DNA of 64,000 nucleotides from Alcanivorax sp. (GTDB lineage: Bacteria; Pseudomonadota; Gammaproteobacteria; Pseudomonadales; Alcanivoracaceae): positions 3,286,001 to 3,350,000 of the forward strand of contig NZ_CP051240.1 of assembly GCF_017794965.1 (NCBI RefSeq). The letters run 5' to 3'. The notes below the pieces were generated by a model. That model ran no database searches. It was not told the origin of the DNA and saw nothing but the letters and a program-made list of their open reading frames with translations. Below, one piece after another: positions 25,427 to 33,955 of the stretch. Each line of letters begins with the position of its first letter. Positions within the stretch are counted from its first letter, which is position 1. The translations under genes and the position numbers were made by a program.

Positions 25427-26254
25427 ATGAAAAGAATCAGTTTTGAATTTTTCCCGCCGAAGACGGATGCGGGAAAAGAAAAGCTGCTGGCCACGCAGAA
25501 TAAGCTGCTGGTGAAAGATCCTGAATTTTTTTCCTGCACCTTTGGTGCCGGGGGATCCACCCGTGACAACACCCGCGACATGGTCAACAAGCTGCGAGAG
25601 CAACATGGCGACACCGCCCCCCATCTGAGTTGCATTGGCCAGAGCAAGGAAGAAATTCTTGAGCTGGTCAACGGCTACAAGGACGCCGGCGTCACCCGTA
25701 TCGTGGCCCTGCGCGGTGATCTACCCTCCGGCATGGGCTACGCGCAAAGCGAGATCAAGTATGCCGACCAGCTGGTGGCCTTGATCCGCGAAGAAACCGG
25801 TGATCACTTTCAACTGGAAGTGGCCGCCTACCCGGAGATGCACCCGGAAGCGCGTAGCTTTGAAGATGACATTGCCCACTTCAAGCGCAAGGTTGATGCC
25901 GGTGCCAACAGCGGTTTGACCCAGTATTTCTACAATGCTGACGCCTACGGCTACCACATGGATGCCCTGCAGAAAATTGGCTGTGATGCGCCGGTCTACC
26001 CAGGCATCATGCCGATCCTAAACGTGGCCAACCTGCTGCGCTTTTCCGCTAACTGCGGCGCCGATGTGCCGCGCTGGCTGCAGAGCAAGCTGAGCGACAT
26101 CAAGGATGACGATGCAGCGGTGAAAGCATTTGGCGAAGAAGTGGTCACCCGCCTGTGCGAACGTCTTCTCGCCATGGGCGCACCGGGTCTGCATTTCTAC
26201 ACCATGAACCAGGCCGGTCCGAATCTGCGCATTCTGGATAATCTGGGGCTCTAA
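25427..26254 (+). CDS. metF: Methylenetetrahydrofolate reductase
   Basis: 275 residues from the ATG at 25427. MKRISFEFFPPKTDAGKEKL, TFGAGGSTRD, VALRGDLPSG and the FAD-binding VAAYPEMHPEA mark MetF. Reduces 5,10-methylene-THF to 5-methyl-THF, the methyl donor for homocysteine, and closes the methionine cycle begun by metK and ahcY. Ends LRILDNLGL, then heptamer repeats and a strong terminator. Confidence 0.95.
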   Translation: MKRISFEFFPPKTDAGKEKLLATQNKLLVKDPEFFSCTFGAGGSTRDNTRDMVNKLREQHGDTAPHLSCIGQSKEEILELVNGYKDAGVTRIVALRGDLPSGMGYAQSEIKYADQLVALIREETGDHFQLEVAAYPEMHPEARSFEDDIAHFKRKVDAGANSGLTQYFYNADAYGYHMDALQKIGCDAPVYPGIMPILNVANLLRFSANCGADVPRWLQSKLSDIKDDDAAVKAFGEEVVTRLCERLLAMGAPGLHFYTMNQAGPNLRILDNLGL

Positions 26255-26294
26255 CAGCAACGCTGCATACTTCACGCGGCACGCAACTCTCGAC
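26255..26294. repeat. Heptamers after metF stop
   Basis: Five phased units with a GC or AC step every seven bases (types GCTGCAT, GCGGCAC) begin directly after TAA and lead into the terminator. Confidence 0.7.
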
Positions 26295-26345
26295 AACGCG
26301 GGCGGGGATAATGCCACACGGCATGGTTCCCGCCCGCGTTTTTTA
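26295..26345 (+). terminator. Terminator of the SAM-cycle operon
   Basis: AACGCGGGCGGG pairs with CCCGCCCGCGTT, followed by TTTT. The internal CCACACGG-type loop can form a small extra stem. Confidence 0.92.
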
Positions 26346-26400
26346 TTGTGTCGAAAAGCGATCCGTCGCTTCATCTGGATAGAAGGCACTGCAGACAAAC

Positions 26401-26540
26401 TGTAGGAACGTAGCGTAGCGAAGTAACGCACGGAGTGCGGCCCGAAGGGGGAGCGTAGCGAATAACTTCCCTTCCAGGGGACAAACCTCGCGCAGCGAGG
26501 CGACCGAAGGGGTGGGCACAGCGAATAACTGGCGCTCCTA
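26401..26540. repeat. REP-like repeat block (GTAGCGTAGCGAAG family)
   Basis: TGTAGGAACGTAGCGTAGCG... through AATAACTT, then AGCGAATAACTGGCGCTCCTA as the inverted end. The first 60 bases match 11455-11514 and the reverse complement of 36468-36530. Confidence 0.8.
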
Positions 26541-26604
26541 AAGCAACCCTCAGCGTTTGCGCGATACAAGAACGCCAGTGCCATCAGCACGGCACCTTCT
26601 ACCT

Positions 26605-26885
26605 GCCCCGTTAGAGTGAGTCGAGGAACGGAGTCCTGTGACGGCATAGAGCAAAAAACCTGTCTGAGCGGAGCGAGTCTTTTTTGCGTCCGTCACAGGG
26701 CGAGCACCGGAGTGTGCCTGCGGAGCAGGCTGAACGGAGTCGGGGTAAGGGGGCGGAAGCGGGGGGGGTGCAAAACATGTTTTGCCCGCTGGAGCGCCAT
26801 TCCCATACCGGGGAATGGCCGGAACGCCAGAGGGGTGCGCGCTACACCCCTTTGGGCCCGTCCGGCGAGGACACGCACATATCAT
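26605..26885. other. Highly structured non-coding region of unknown nature
   Basis: A series of near-perfect inverted repeats sits in a gap without a credible gene. CCTGTGACGG (26635-26644) pairs with 26690-26699 and encloses GCAAAAAA/TTTTTTGC (26651-26658 with 26680-26687). The 16-bp palindrome GCAAAACATGTTTTGC is at 26770-26785; GCCATTCCC (26796-26804) pairs with 26811-26819; AGGGGTG (26831-26837) with 26845-26851. It could be a structured RNA, a MITE-like remnant or a set of terminators. Confidence 0.5.
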
Positions 26886-26989
26886 AGTGCGATGGCATCT
26901 CAGGAGATTCGAAGTCACCCAGGTGGGGGCCACAATCACCGCAGGTTCGCACCTCGAGAGGTACTCCTACAGTCAGCACAAACGGCGCT

Positions 26990-27098
26990 TCTGGAATCCT
27001 TACCTCGCTTAGGCTCGGATCGCCCAGACAAGCTGGGCTCCTACAGTGGCTTCGTAGAAACGCCGATTCCTTTGTAGGAGCCCAGCTTGTCTGGGCGA
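26990..27098. repeat. REP pair, perfect 26-bp inverted repeat
   Basis: The TCGCCCAGACAAGCTGGGCT-type half (27020-27045) is the exact reverse complement of 27073-27098. It is preceded by CTGGAATCCTTACCTCGCTT and followed by CGGGAACTTTGGGG and GTAGCTCGTAGCT (about 27172), the same module order as at 10813-10942 and 36340-36600. 27180-27333 shows nothing clear. Confidence 0.85.
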
Positions 27099-27333
27099 AT
27101 CCGGCTTCAAAGAAATCCGCCGGCCTCCGGGAACTTTGGGGCCTTCGTTAATCCTGTCAGTGTAGCTCGTAGCTGATTATTCCTCCCAGCTCTTTCCCTT
27201 AGCACATAACTGTATTTCACCCCTCTCTCACACCCGCTTACCCTGAAAACACATTCACCTTACTGGCCTTGCGCCGGTACCCCTGTGTGCAAGGCAGCAT
27301 TGTCCTGGCTTACCCGGCCGGGAGGAGGCAGTC

Positions 27334-27801
27334 ATGGCTACCCGCGCACTGACCGATTATCTCGACAACAACGACATCTACTACCACTGCTACAACCACG
27401 AACCCGCGGTGACGGCCGCAGAAGTGGCCCAGTCCAGTCATATCCCGGGGCGTCATATGGCGAAAACCGTGATTGTGGATGTGGACGGCATGCTGGCCAT
27501 GGCCGTGTTGCCGGCCGACCAGTATCTGGATCCGGAAAAACTGCGCCTCACGCTGAATGCCCATCATGTACGTCTTGCCAGCGAGGACGAATTCAAGGAT
27601 CGCTTCCCCCTCTGTGAACCCGGGGGCGAGCCGCCCTTTGGCAACCTCTACAACATGCCGGTCTACGTGGATGACACTCTGATATCCCAGGACTGGATTG
27701 CCTTCAACGCCGGCACCCATACGGAAGTCATCAAGATGGGCATGGGCGACTTCCTGCGACTCAGCGAAGCGACTACCTGCTCTTTCGCCATGCTGCATTG
27801 A
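27334..27801 (+). CDS. YbaK/ProX-type aminoacyl-tRNA deacylase domain protein
   Basis: 155 residues, a single YbaK/EbsC domain. Seen: the conserved Lys in HMAKTVIVDVDG, GGEPPFGNLYNMPVYVD in the substrate loop, and FNAGTHTEVIKMGMGDFLRL near the end. Family members hydrolyse mischarged tRNAs in trans (YbaK, ProXp, YeaK). Which tRNA is edited cannot be told from this. GGGAGGAGG precedes the start by six bases, a very strong ribosome site. Confidence 0.85.
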   Translation: MATRALTDYLDNNDIYYHCYNHEPAVTAAEVAQSSHIPGRHMAKTVIVDVDGMLAMAVLPADQYLDPEKLRLTLNAHHVRLASEDEFKDRFPLCEPGGEPPFGNLYNMPVYVDDTLISQDWIAFNAGTHTEVIKMGMGDFLRLSEATTCSFAMLH

Positions 27802-27805
27802 TGTT

Positions 27806-27847
27806 ATGCCGGATGCTGGATGCCTGAGGCCGGACGCCAAAGGCTGA
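27806..27847. repeat. GC-rich heptamers after the YbaK-like gene
   Basis: Six units of type ATGCCGG/ATGCTGG begin four bases after the stop codon. Further on (27840-28066) there is a GGTTGGCAG/GCCAACC-like inverted pair and AT-rich sequence likely to hold the pyk promoter, but I cannot fix its boxes. Confidence 0.75.
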
Positions 27848-28066
27848 ACACTGCCAACCTTCTGACGCGGGAGGTTGGCAGCCACGCCGGAGGTACGGCG
27901 AGTTTCGAAGAGCAAACCCCGTGCCCATCAGAGAAGAAAAAGTTGTCTTTGTAGTTTTGATTTTCGCAACTCATCAGTCGCTCCTCACAATTCGCCTCAT
28001 TTTTCTGTCACCTTTCTATCGCATTTGCATGCTAAGCTGTCATAAAACAGTAAACGGAAAGAGTGA

Positions 28067-29515
28067 ATGACACGACGCACCAAGATTGTTGCTACCCTCG
28101 GTCCCGCTTCCACGTCCGAGACCATGCTCGACGCCCTGATCACCGCCGGGGTTAACGTTTTCCGCCTGAATTTTTCCCATGGCAGCGCCGATGACCATCG
28201 CCGCACTGCCGACAAGATTCGCAGCCTCTCCGACAAGCATCAGCAGGCCGTGGCCATTCTGGCGGACCTGCAAGGCCCCAAGATTCGCATCGGCAAGTTC
28301 CGTGACGGTCCGATTGAGCTGAAAAATGGCCAGACCTTTACCCTGGATACCGAGCTGGATGATAGCGCCGGCACCCAGGACATCGTCGGCATCAGCTATC
28401 CACCGCTGCCGGATGACTGTGAGCCTGGCGATGTGCTGCTGCTCAACGATGGCTTGCTGGAATTGCAGGTGGATCGCATCGAAGGCAGCCGCGTCATCTG
28501 CACCGTGCTGGTCGGCGGCACCCTGTCCGACCACAAGGGGGTGAACCGCAAGGGCGGCGGCTTGAGCGCCAAGGCGCTCACCGAGAAGGACCTCAACGAC
28601 ATCATCACCGCCGCCGACATGGAGGTGGATTTCCTCGCCCTGTCCTTCCCCCGGGATGCGGATGATGTGAATGACGCCCGCCGCCACTTCCAGGCGGCCG
28701 GCGGCACGGGCGGGATTGTGGCCAAGATCGAGCGCGCCGAAGCCGTGGCCGATGACGAAACGCTGGACCAGATCATCCTCGCGTCCGACGGCGTCATGGT
28801 CGCCCGTGGTGATCTGGCGGTAGAAATCGGCGATGCAGAACTGGTGGGTGTACAGAAGCACATTATCCGCCGCTCACGGGCACTCAATCGCTTTGTCATC
28901 ACCGCCACCCAGATGATGGAATCCATGATTCACAGCCCGCAACCTACCCGTGCGGAAGTCTCCGACGTGGCCAATGCGGTACTGGACGGCACCGATGCGG
29001 TGATGCTCTCAGCCGAAACCGCGGTGGGGGATTACCCGAAAGAAACCGTGCAGGCCATGGATCGCATCATTCTCGGCGCCGAGCGCACCTGGCAGGAACG
29101 TCGCAGCGACCGGCCACTCAATGAAAAGTCGGACAACATTGATGAAGTGATTGCCATGGCCGCCATGCAGGCAGCCAACCGGTTGAGCAATGTGACCGCT
29201 ATCATCGCCATGACCGAGACCGGTAACACCCCGCGCCTGATGTCGCGTATGCGCTCCGGCATGCCGATCTTTGCCTTCACCCCAACCCCGGCAGCCCAGC
29301 GGCGCGTCGCCATTCTCCGTGGCGTGCAAGCCGTCTCCTTCGACAGTACCGCCCTGCCCAGCGAAACCGTCAACCAGCAGGCGGTGGGGATACTGGAAAA
29401 GATGGACCAGGTGAAACCCGGTGACCGGGTGCTGATCACCAAGGGCAACTATGCCGACGCCCACGGCGGCACCAACACCCTGAAGATTGTTGAGGTGGGA
29501 GGAAAGATTCAGTAG
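28067..29515 (+). CDS. pyk: Pyruvate kinase
   Basis: 482 residues, PykA-like. RRTKIVATLGPAS and VNVFRLNFSHGS at the N-terminus, a B domain (KNGQTFTLDTELDD), active-site DGVMVARGDLAVEIG, TQMMESMI and DAVMLSAETAVGDYP, then the C-terminal regulatory domain with NTLKIVEVGGKIQ. Makes pyruvate and ATP from phosphoenolpyruvate. An ATGACACG start after GGAAAGAGTGA. Single-gene unit, with an inverted heptamer/terminator element after it. Confidence 0.97.
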   Translation: MTRRTKIVATLGPASTSETMLDALITAGVNVFRLNFSHGSADDHRRTADKIRSLSDKHQQAVAILADLQGPKIRIGKFRDGPIELKNGQTFTLDTELDDSAGTQDIVGISYPPLPDDCEPGDVLLLNDGLLELQVDRIEGSRVICTVLVGGTLSDHKGVNRKGGGLSAKALTEKDLNDIITAADMEVDFLALSFPRDADDVNDARRHFQAAGGTGGIVAKIERAEAVADDETLDQIILASDGVMVARGDLAVEIGDAELVGVQKHIIRRSRALNRFVITATQMMESMIHSPQPTRAEVSDVANAVLDGTDAVMLSAETAVGDYPKETVQAMDRIILGAERTWQERRSDRPLNEKSDNIDEVIAMAAMQAANRLSNVTAIIAMTETGNTPRLMSRMRSGMPIFAFTPTPAAQRRVAILRGVQAVSFDSTALPSETVNQQAVGILEKMDQVKPGDRVLITKGNYADAHGGTNTLKIVEVGGKIQ

Positions 29516-29586
29516 CCGGCAGTCTGCATGGCCGGCGCGGCTTGATAGTCGTGGTTTGATTTTCTGCCCACATCGCAACTCCAGCC

Positions 29587-29680
29587 AGATGCCTGACGCC
29601 GGATGCCCGACGAAAAAGCAAAACTCGCAAACCTGCGGGTTTTCAGCGCCGGGCATCTGAGCTCCGGCGTCCAATTAACA
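29587..29680. terminator. Terminator of pyk inside heptamer arms
   Basis: AAAACTCGCA (29620-29629) pairs with TGCGGGTTTT (29634-29643). On the left are units of type GATGCCT/GACGCCG, on the right inverted units of type GCCGGGC/CTCCGGC: the same heptamer-arm plus hairpin plan as after ahcY. Confidence 0.8.
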
Positions 29681-29782
29681 TTCTTACACCATACCCATAC
29701 GCAATAAGACGCCCCTTGCATCCTCCCCGCCGTAGACTCTAAGTGATCAAAATCTCTTCACTCGTTTACAGGACCCATAACA

Positions 29783-30724
29783 ATGAAAATTGGTCTGGTG
29801 GTGGATTCAGGTTGTGACCTGCCCCGTGATTTCATTGATGCCAATAACATTCTTGTCATGCCGGTTCCGATCCGCATCGGCAAGGAAATCTATGTAGACG
29901 ACCGGGATCCTCAGCGGGCCCGGGAATTTTATTCCCGCCATGAAGTGGACAAGAATCACGACGCCGAGACGGCCCCACCCAGCGTGGAGCAAATCCGCAC
30001 ACTGTTTCTGGAAAAGGCCGTCTCCCGCTTTGACTTTGCCCTGGTGCAGACCTTACCCAAAAGCCGCAGTCCGATTTTCGATAATGCCTCGGAAGCCGCC
30101 CACACCATCCTCAGTGACTACAAGCAATACCGGGCTGCCGCCGGGCTGGAAGGCCCCTTCCGGATTCGCGTCAGTGACAGTCAGACTCTGTTTGCCGGTC
30201 AGGGCGTACTGGCTGCAGAAACCATTCGCTTGATCAATAGCGGCATGAAGGTGGGCGATGTGCGCCAGCGCATCAACGACCTGACCCCCATGGCCGCCGG
30301 TTATGCGGTAGTGCCTGACCTGTATTACGTGCACAAACGCGCCCGCAAGAAAGGCGACAAGAGTGTGGGCTTCGTTGGCGCGCTGATGGGCTCAGCCCTG
30401 GATATCAAACCCATTCTCTGCGCCCGACAGGACCAGACCTTCCCGGTGGCCAAGGTGCGTGGATTTGATCTGGCGGTAAAAAAAATGTTCTCCCATGCAT
30501 GCCACTGCATCAAGCAAGGCCTGCTTGCCCCCATCGTCTGCGTCAGCTATGCCGGTGATACCGATGCGGTTTACCAGATGCCCGGTTTCGAAGCCTTCAA
30601 GGCATGCGCCGAACAGCACAAGATTGAACTGTTGATCAGCCACATGGGACTCACCGGTGGCGTCAATATCGGCCCCGGCGCAATCAGCGTAGGCCTGATC
30701 AGTGCCGAGTCTGATTTTCATTGA
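29783..30724 (+). CDS. DegV family fatty-acid-binding protein
   Basis: 313 residues. MKIGLVVDSGCDLP at the N-terminus, PPSVEQIRTLF (Ser/Thr loop), VSDSQTLFAGQGVLAAE in the middle, and SHMGLTGGVNIGPGAISVGLI at the C-terminus fit DegV. Firmicute homologues (FakB) hold fatty acids for a kinase; proteobacterial members are poorly characterised and the FakA partner is not seen here. The protein is longer than FakB, with an insert near VPDLYYVHKRARKKGDKSVG. ACAGGACC precedes the start. Confidence 0.88.
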   Translation: MKIGLVVDSGCDLPRDFIDANNILVMPVPIRIGKEIYVDDRDPQRAREFYSRHEVDKNHDAETAPPSVEQIRTLFLEKAVSRFDFALVQTLPKSRSPIFDNASEAAHTILSDYKQYRAAAGLEGPFRIRVSDSQTLFAGQGVLAAETIRLINSGMKVGDVRQRINDLTPMAAGYAVVPDLYYVHKRARKKGDKSVGFVGALMGSALDIKPILCARQDQTFPVAKVRGFDLAVKKMFSHACHCIKQGLLAPIVCVSYAGDTDAVYQMPGFEAFKACAEQHKIELLISHMGLTGGVNIGPGAISVGLISAESDFH

Positions 30725-30785
30725 TCCCTTCTGCGCTTTCTTGAGCGCCGCCCAGAGCCGGCTTTTCGGCAAAGCCTCCACCCCC

Positions 30786-30819
30786 TGTTTGCTGGCATAG
30801 TAGCGCCAGCAAACAAGGA
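30786..30819 (+). promoter_or_regulatory. Perfect 11-bp hairpin abutting the ribosome site
   Basis: TGTTTGCTGGC (30786-30796) is perfectly complementary to 30805-30815, with an 8-base loop. The last two bases of the stem overlap AAGGAG, seven bases before the ATG at 30826. It may act as a protein operator or as a fold that limits translation of the downstream pair. Confidence 0.6.
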
Positions 30820-30825
30820 GTAACC

Positions 30826-31044
30826 ATGTCTGATGCCCTCAGCACACTGAAGCAGAAAGGCCTGCCCGCAGATGCCCTGGCCTTTCTCGAGTCCCTGCCT
30901 GCCGAACAGGCAACCCCGCTGGCCGATGCTGTTCTGGCCGCACTCGACACCAAGGACAACCGCGTGGAAAAGGCCATGAACAATGCCCTTAACGTGGTGC
31001 CGGGCCCGTTCCGCCGGCCGGTGAAGAAGATGTTGTTCGGATAA
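30826..31044 (+). CDS. Hypothetical protein, 72 aa
   Basis: Unrecognised small cytosolic protein, mostly helical (ALAFLESLPAEQATPLADAVLAAL) with a basic C-terminus (RRPVKKMLFG). Excellent ribosome site (AAGGAGTAACC). It is followed after 18 bases by a larger unrecognised protein and probably shares its transcript. Confidence 0.7.
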   Translation: MSDALSTLKQKGLPADALAFLESLPAEQATPLADAVLAALDTKDNRVEKAMNNALNVVPGPFRRPVKKMLFG

Positions 31045-31062
31045 AAGACAGGATTGATTGCC

Positions 31063-32217
31063 ATGCATATTGAAACCGAAGCCGAGCTTTTGAAACTGGG
31101 CCGCCTGCTGGAAACCGGCGAGCACCAGCTGGATTTTCTGGAAGGCCAGGATCTGGATGCGCTGGCCGCGTTCCGCAACAGCATCTCCAGCTTCTTCTAC
31201 AGCCAGCACCAGGACAGCTACCAACGACTGGCCGGCATCAGCAAACTGGTGCCCACCGGCGCCAGTGCCAAACTGGCCACCTCGGTACTGGGCTCCGTTC
31301 TGGCCGCCGGTATCGCCTCAGAACTGCCCGCTGATCGCGCCATCAAGCTGGCCGACAAGCTGCCGGACGACTTCCTGGCCAAGCTCTGCATTCATCTGGA
31401 ACCGTCACAGTCCCGGGATCTGCTTGCCGCCATGCCGGACAAGATTGTCGCCCGTGTCGCCCAGACCCTGCTGGCCATGAATGAGCACATCACCCTCGCG
31501 CGCTTTGTCGCGGTGATCAAACCGTCCGCACTGGCGGCCATTACCGCCACCGTGGACAGCGGCGAAGCCATGGTGAAAATCGCCCTGTATCTTGAAGACA
31601 AGAGCAAGCTGAACATCCTGCTGGAGCTGCTCAGCGAAGATCAGCAACGGGCCACCGTTAGAGCCGCCACCGAGCATGAACTATGGCCGGCGGTACTCTC
31701 CCTGAATGGGCATGTGAACACGGATCTGCGCGGACAGCTCGGCAACATGGTGGCGGATCAGGGCGAGTCAGTACTCAGCCACCTGATCGAGGTGGCCAGT
31801 GAGCAGCGCCTGTGGACCAACCTGCTACAGGCTGTGAATGCCATGGACAATGCCCACCAGCAGAACATCGTCAATCTGGAAACCTTGCGTCAGCCTGCAG
31901 TGGTGGAAAGCCTGATCAGCACCGTGGCAGAAGAAGGCAGCTGGGACGAGCTGCTCGACCTGCTGCCGTTGATGGACCAGGCGCACCTCAATCCAGCACT
32001 GGATGTACTCACTGGTTCCGAGGCGGCATCCTTGGCCGAGGCGCTGGAGAAGGCCCACGATAGCAAACTGCTGGGCCTGTTTGGCCACCTGCCGGACGGC
32101 GCCGTCGCCGGTATGGCAGACGCCATCAAGACCAATGCCGCCAGTCAGTGGCAGGCGTTTGCCGGTCGCAACAGCGATGCCCATGAAATCGAAGCATTGA
32201 AGGCGGCAATCGCCTGA
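31063..32217 (+). CDS. Hypothetical helical-repeat protein, 384 aa
   Basis: I do not recognise a family. The start at 31063 has AGGA nine bases upstream. After a short leading region the chain is built of repeated 30-40-residue helical pairs (e.g. RAIKLADKLPDDFLAKL, SRDLLAAMPDKIVARVAQTLL, SLAEALEKAHDSKLLGLFG), reminiscent of the MgtE N-terminal superhelix or HEAT-like solenoids. No signal peptide or membrane span. Likely a cytosolic scaffold or regulator made with the 72-aa protein upstream. Confidence 0.7.
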   Translation: MHIETEAELLKLGRLLETGEHQLDFLEGQDLDALAAFRNSISSFFYSQHQDSYQRLAGISKLVPTGASAKLATSVLGSVLAAGIASELPADRAIKLADKLPDDFLAKLCIHLEPSQSRDLLAAMPDKIVARVAQTLLAMNEHITLARFVAVIKPSALAAITATVDSGEAMVKIALYLEDKSKLNILLELLSEDQQRATVRAATEHELWPAVLSLNGHVNTDLRGQLGNMVADQGESVLSHLIEVASEQRLWTNLLQAVNAMDNAHQQNIVNLETLRQPAVVESLISTVAEEGSWDELLDLLPLMDQAHLNPALDVLTGSEAASLAEALEKAHDSKLLGLFGHLPDGAVAGMADAIKTNAASQWQAFAGRNSDAHEIEALKAAIA

Positions 32218-32241
32218 CGCATCGCGGTCGTTCGACCGTGA

Positions 32242-32637
32242 TCACCGCCCTTCCGGATACTGAGGCAGATCATCATTGATCTGCCACCAGTTGCAGGCTG
32301 ATTCCACATAGAAATGAAATGCCGGGCGGGTCTTCAGTGGCTCGTTGAGTAATCCCGCGCGGATTCTCACAATCCCGGGCAAGGTATCCAGGCAGCTGTA
32401 TATCGGTGACCCGCATTCGCGGCAGAACACCCGCTGCTTCCCCGACGATGACTCGAATGGCTTCAACAGTGCTTCGCCCCTTACCCAGTGAAGCGCTTTG
32501 GTCTTTACCGGGATATTGGTCACCAGCGCTGTTCCCTGGGCCTTACGGCACTGCTGGCAATGACATACCTGAATCGGCTCAAGCTCACCGGCAATTTCAA
32601 ACGCGACACCACCACAAAGACAACTTCCTGTGTACAT
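32242..32637 (-). CDS. GFA/CENP-V family zinc protein
   Basis: 131 residues. Zinc ligands are arranged as in the glutathione-dependent formaldehyde-activating (Gfa) family: CLCGGV near the N-terminus, CHCQQCRKAQG, and CRECGSPIYS. Family members are widespread and most lack proven Gfa activity. The nearby frmA and fghA genes make a role in formaldehyde or glutathione chemistry plausible but not shown. Ribosome site AAGGAGGC about seven bases before the ATG. Confidence 0.85.
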   Translation of the reverse strand: MYTGSCLCGGVAFEIAGELEPIQVCHCQQCRKAQGTALVTNIPVKTKALHWVRGEALLKPFESSSGKQRVFCRECGSPIYSCLDTLPGIVRIRAGLLNEPLKTRPAFHFYVESACNWWQINDDLPQYPEGR

Positions 32638-32689
32638 GCAGCCTCCTTGTCAGAACCCAAACATCAAGGCCTGACAGGATAGAAACTGA

Positions 32690-32871
32690 GGGAACCTGTC
32701 TGCAAGCGAGTTTCGAAGAGAAAATTCCAAACCTGCTAACCGCGAAGGGTCTATTCGATTTTGATTTTCGCAACTCGAAACTCGTACCTCGCGACTCTGC
32801 TACCGTTTCTGGAATCCTTACCTCGCCCACGCTCGGATCGCTTGCAGGCAAGCTCCTACATCGCTCCTGCT
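32690..32871. repeat. REP half and TCGNAAC heptamers between GFA gene and LysR
   Basis: Five units of type TCGCAAC/TCGAAAC (32768-32802) are followed by CTGGAATCCTTACCTCGCC and an inverted REP (32838-32860) ending CTCCTACA just before the lysR stop. Confidence 0.8.
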
Positions 32872-33744
32872 TCATCGCGTGATATTGTCGACCAGGAAAT
32901 CCACGAACTGGCGCACCTTGGGTGAGAGGTGACGATGGCGGGGGTAGACCACCCAGACCGCGGTGTGATCACAGGCATACTGGTCCAGCACCGACACCAG
33001 GGCACCACTGGCAAGATCCTCTTCCACGTAGTAATCCGGCAACTGAACCAGGCCCAGCCCCTTGCGGGCCGCATCCAGCAGTGCCATGCCGGAGTTGCCC
33101 TTCCAGTTGCCTTGCACCCGGTGATGGCGGTGCTGGCCATCCACATCCAAAGGCCAGTTGTCGGCAGAGCCCAGCAGGCAATTGTGCTGACTGAGCTCAC
33201 CCAGCGTGTGGGGGCGGGCATGCTGCTGGAAATACTCTGCGGAGCCGACAATGTATTCCCGCCGCGAGCAGAGCTTGCGGGCAATCAGGGAGGAATCGGG
33301 CAAGGCCCCTGTGCGGATGGCCACATCAAAGCCCTCATCGACGATATCCACCCGCCGGTTGGTGAAATCCAGCTGCACAGAGAGTTGGGGGTGCAAGGCC
33401 ATGAAATCGTTCACCAGCGGGGCAATAAAGCGGTCGCCAAAGGTGGTGGCACAGGTGAGTCGCAACACCCCGGTGGGCTGTTGCTGGAAATCACTGATGG
33501 CAGTAAGCGCTTCCTGAAAGCCATCGAACAGCTGGCCACAATGCTCAAAGTAGACCTGGCCCGCATCGGTAAGCGTGAGCCGGCGCGTGGTGCGATAAAG
33601 CAGCTGAGTGCCCAGCTGGGTCTCCAGCCGTGCCACCAGCCGGCTGATATGAGAGCTGGATACCTCCAGATGGCGCGCCGCATCGGCAAAGGAGCCGCGG
33701 CGAACCACCTCCACAAAGGCTTCGATACGATCCCAATGCTGCAT
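32872..33744 (-). CDS. LysR-family transcriptional regulator
   Basis: 290 residues. Winged-helix N-terminus (AFVEVVRRGSFADAARHLEVSSSHISRLVARLE, then RTTRRLTLTDAG) and a LysR substrate domain (FGDRFIAPLVNDFMALHPQLSVQLDF). Divergent from frmA with 211 bases between them, so it most likely controls frmA-fghA. An equivalent LysR-adhC-fghA layout is common in gammaproteobacteria. The effector is unknown. Confidence 0.9.
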   Translation of the reverse strand: MQHWDRIEAFVEVVRRGSFADAARHLEVSSSHISRLVARLETQLGTQLLYRTTRRLTLTDAGQVYFEHCGQLFDGFQEALTAISDFQQQPTGVLRLTCATTFGDRFIAPLVNDFMALHPQLSVQLDFTNRRVDIVDEGFDVAIRTGALPDSSLIARKLCSRREYIVGSAEYFQQHARPHTLGELSQHNCLLGSADNWPLDVDGQHRHHRVQGNWKGNSGMALLDAARKGLGLVQLPDYYVEEDLASGALVSVLDQYACDHTAVWVVYPRHRHLSPKVRQFVDFLVDNITR

Positions 33745-33955
33745 GACGGCTCCTGTTTTGACCCTTATTGTTGCTCAGCGGCAATAATCTATTGCCATAT
33801 TCTGCCTTATCGCCCTATTCGTGTCTGCGTATAGTGAATCCAGTCATTTTCGGGAAAGCTCTGCCTGCGGTTTCCGTAGGGCGGAAATCGGCGTCAGCCG
33901 ATCTCCACCATGCCAGAGGTCTTTCCACCCCCAATCCGTTATTGCTGGAGTCATC

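Noticed and set aside
26550..26939. 129-codon minus-strand frame in the structured gap
   Set aside because: It spans several perfect inverted repeats, has no family pattern and no clear ribosome site; more likely non-coding.
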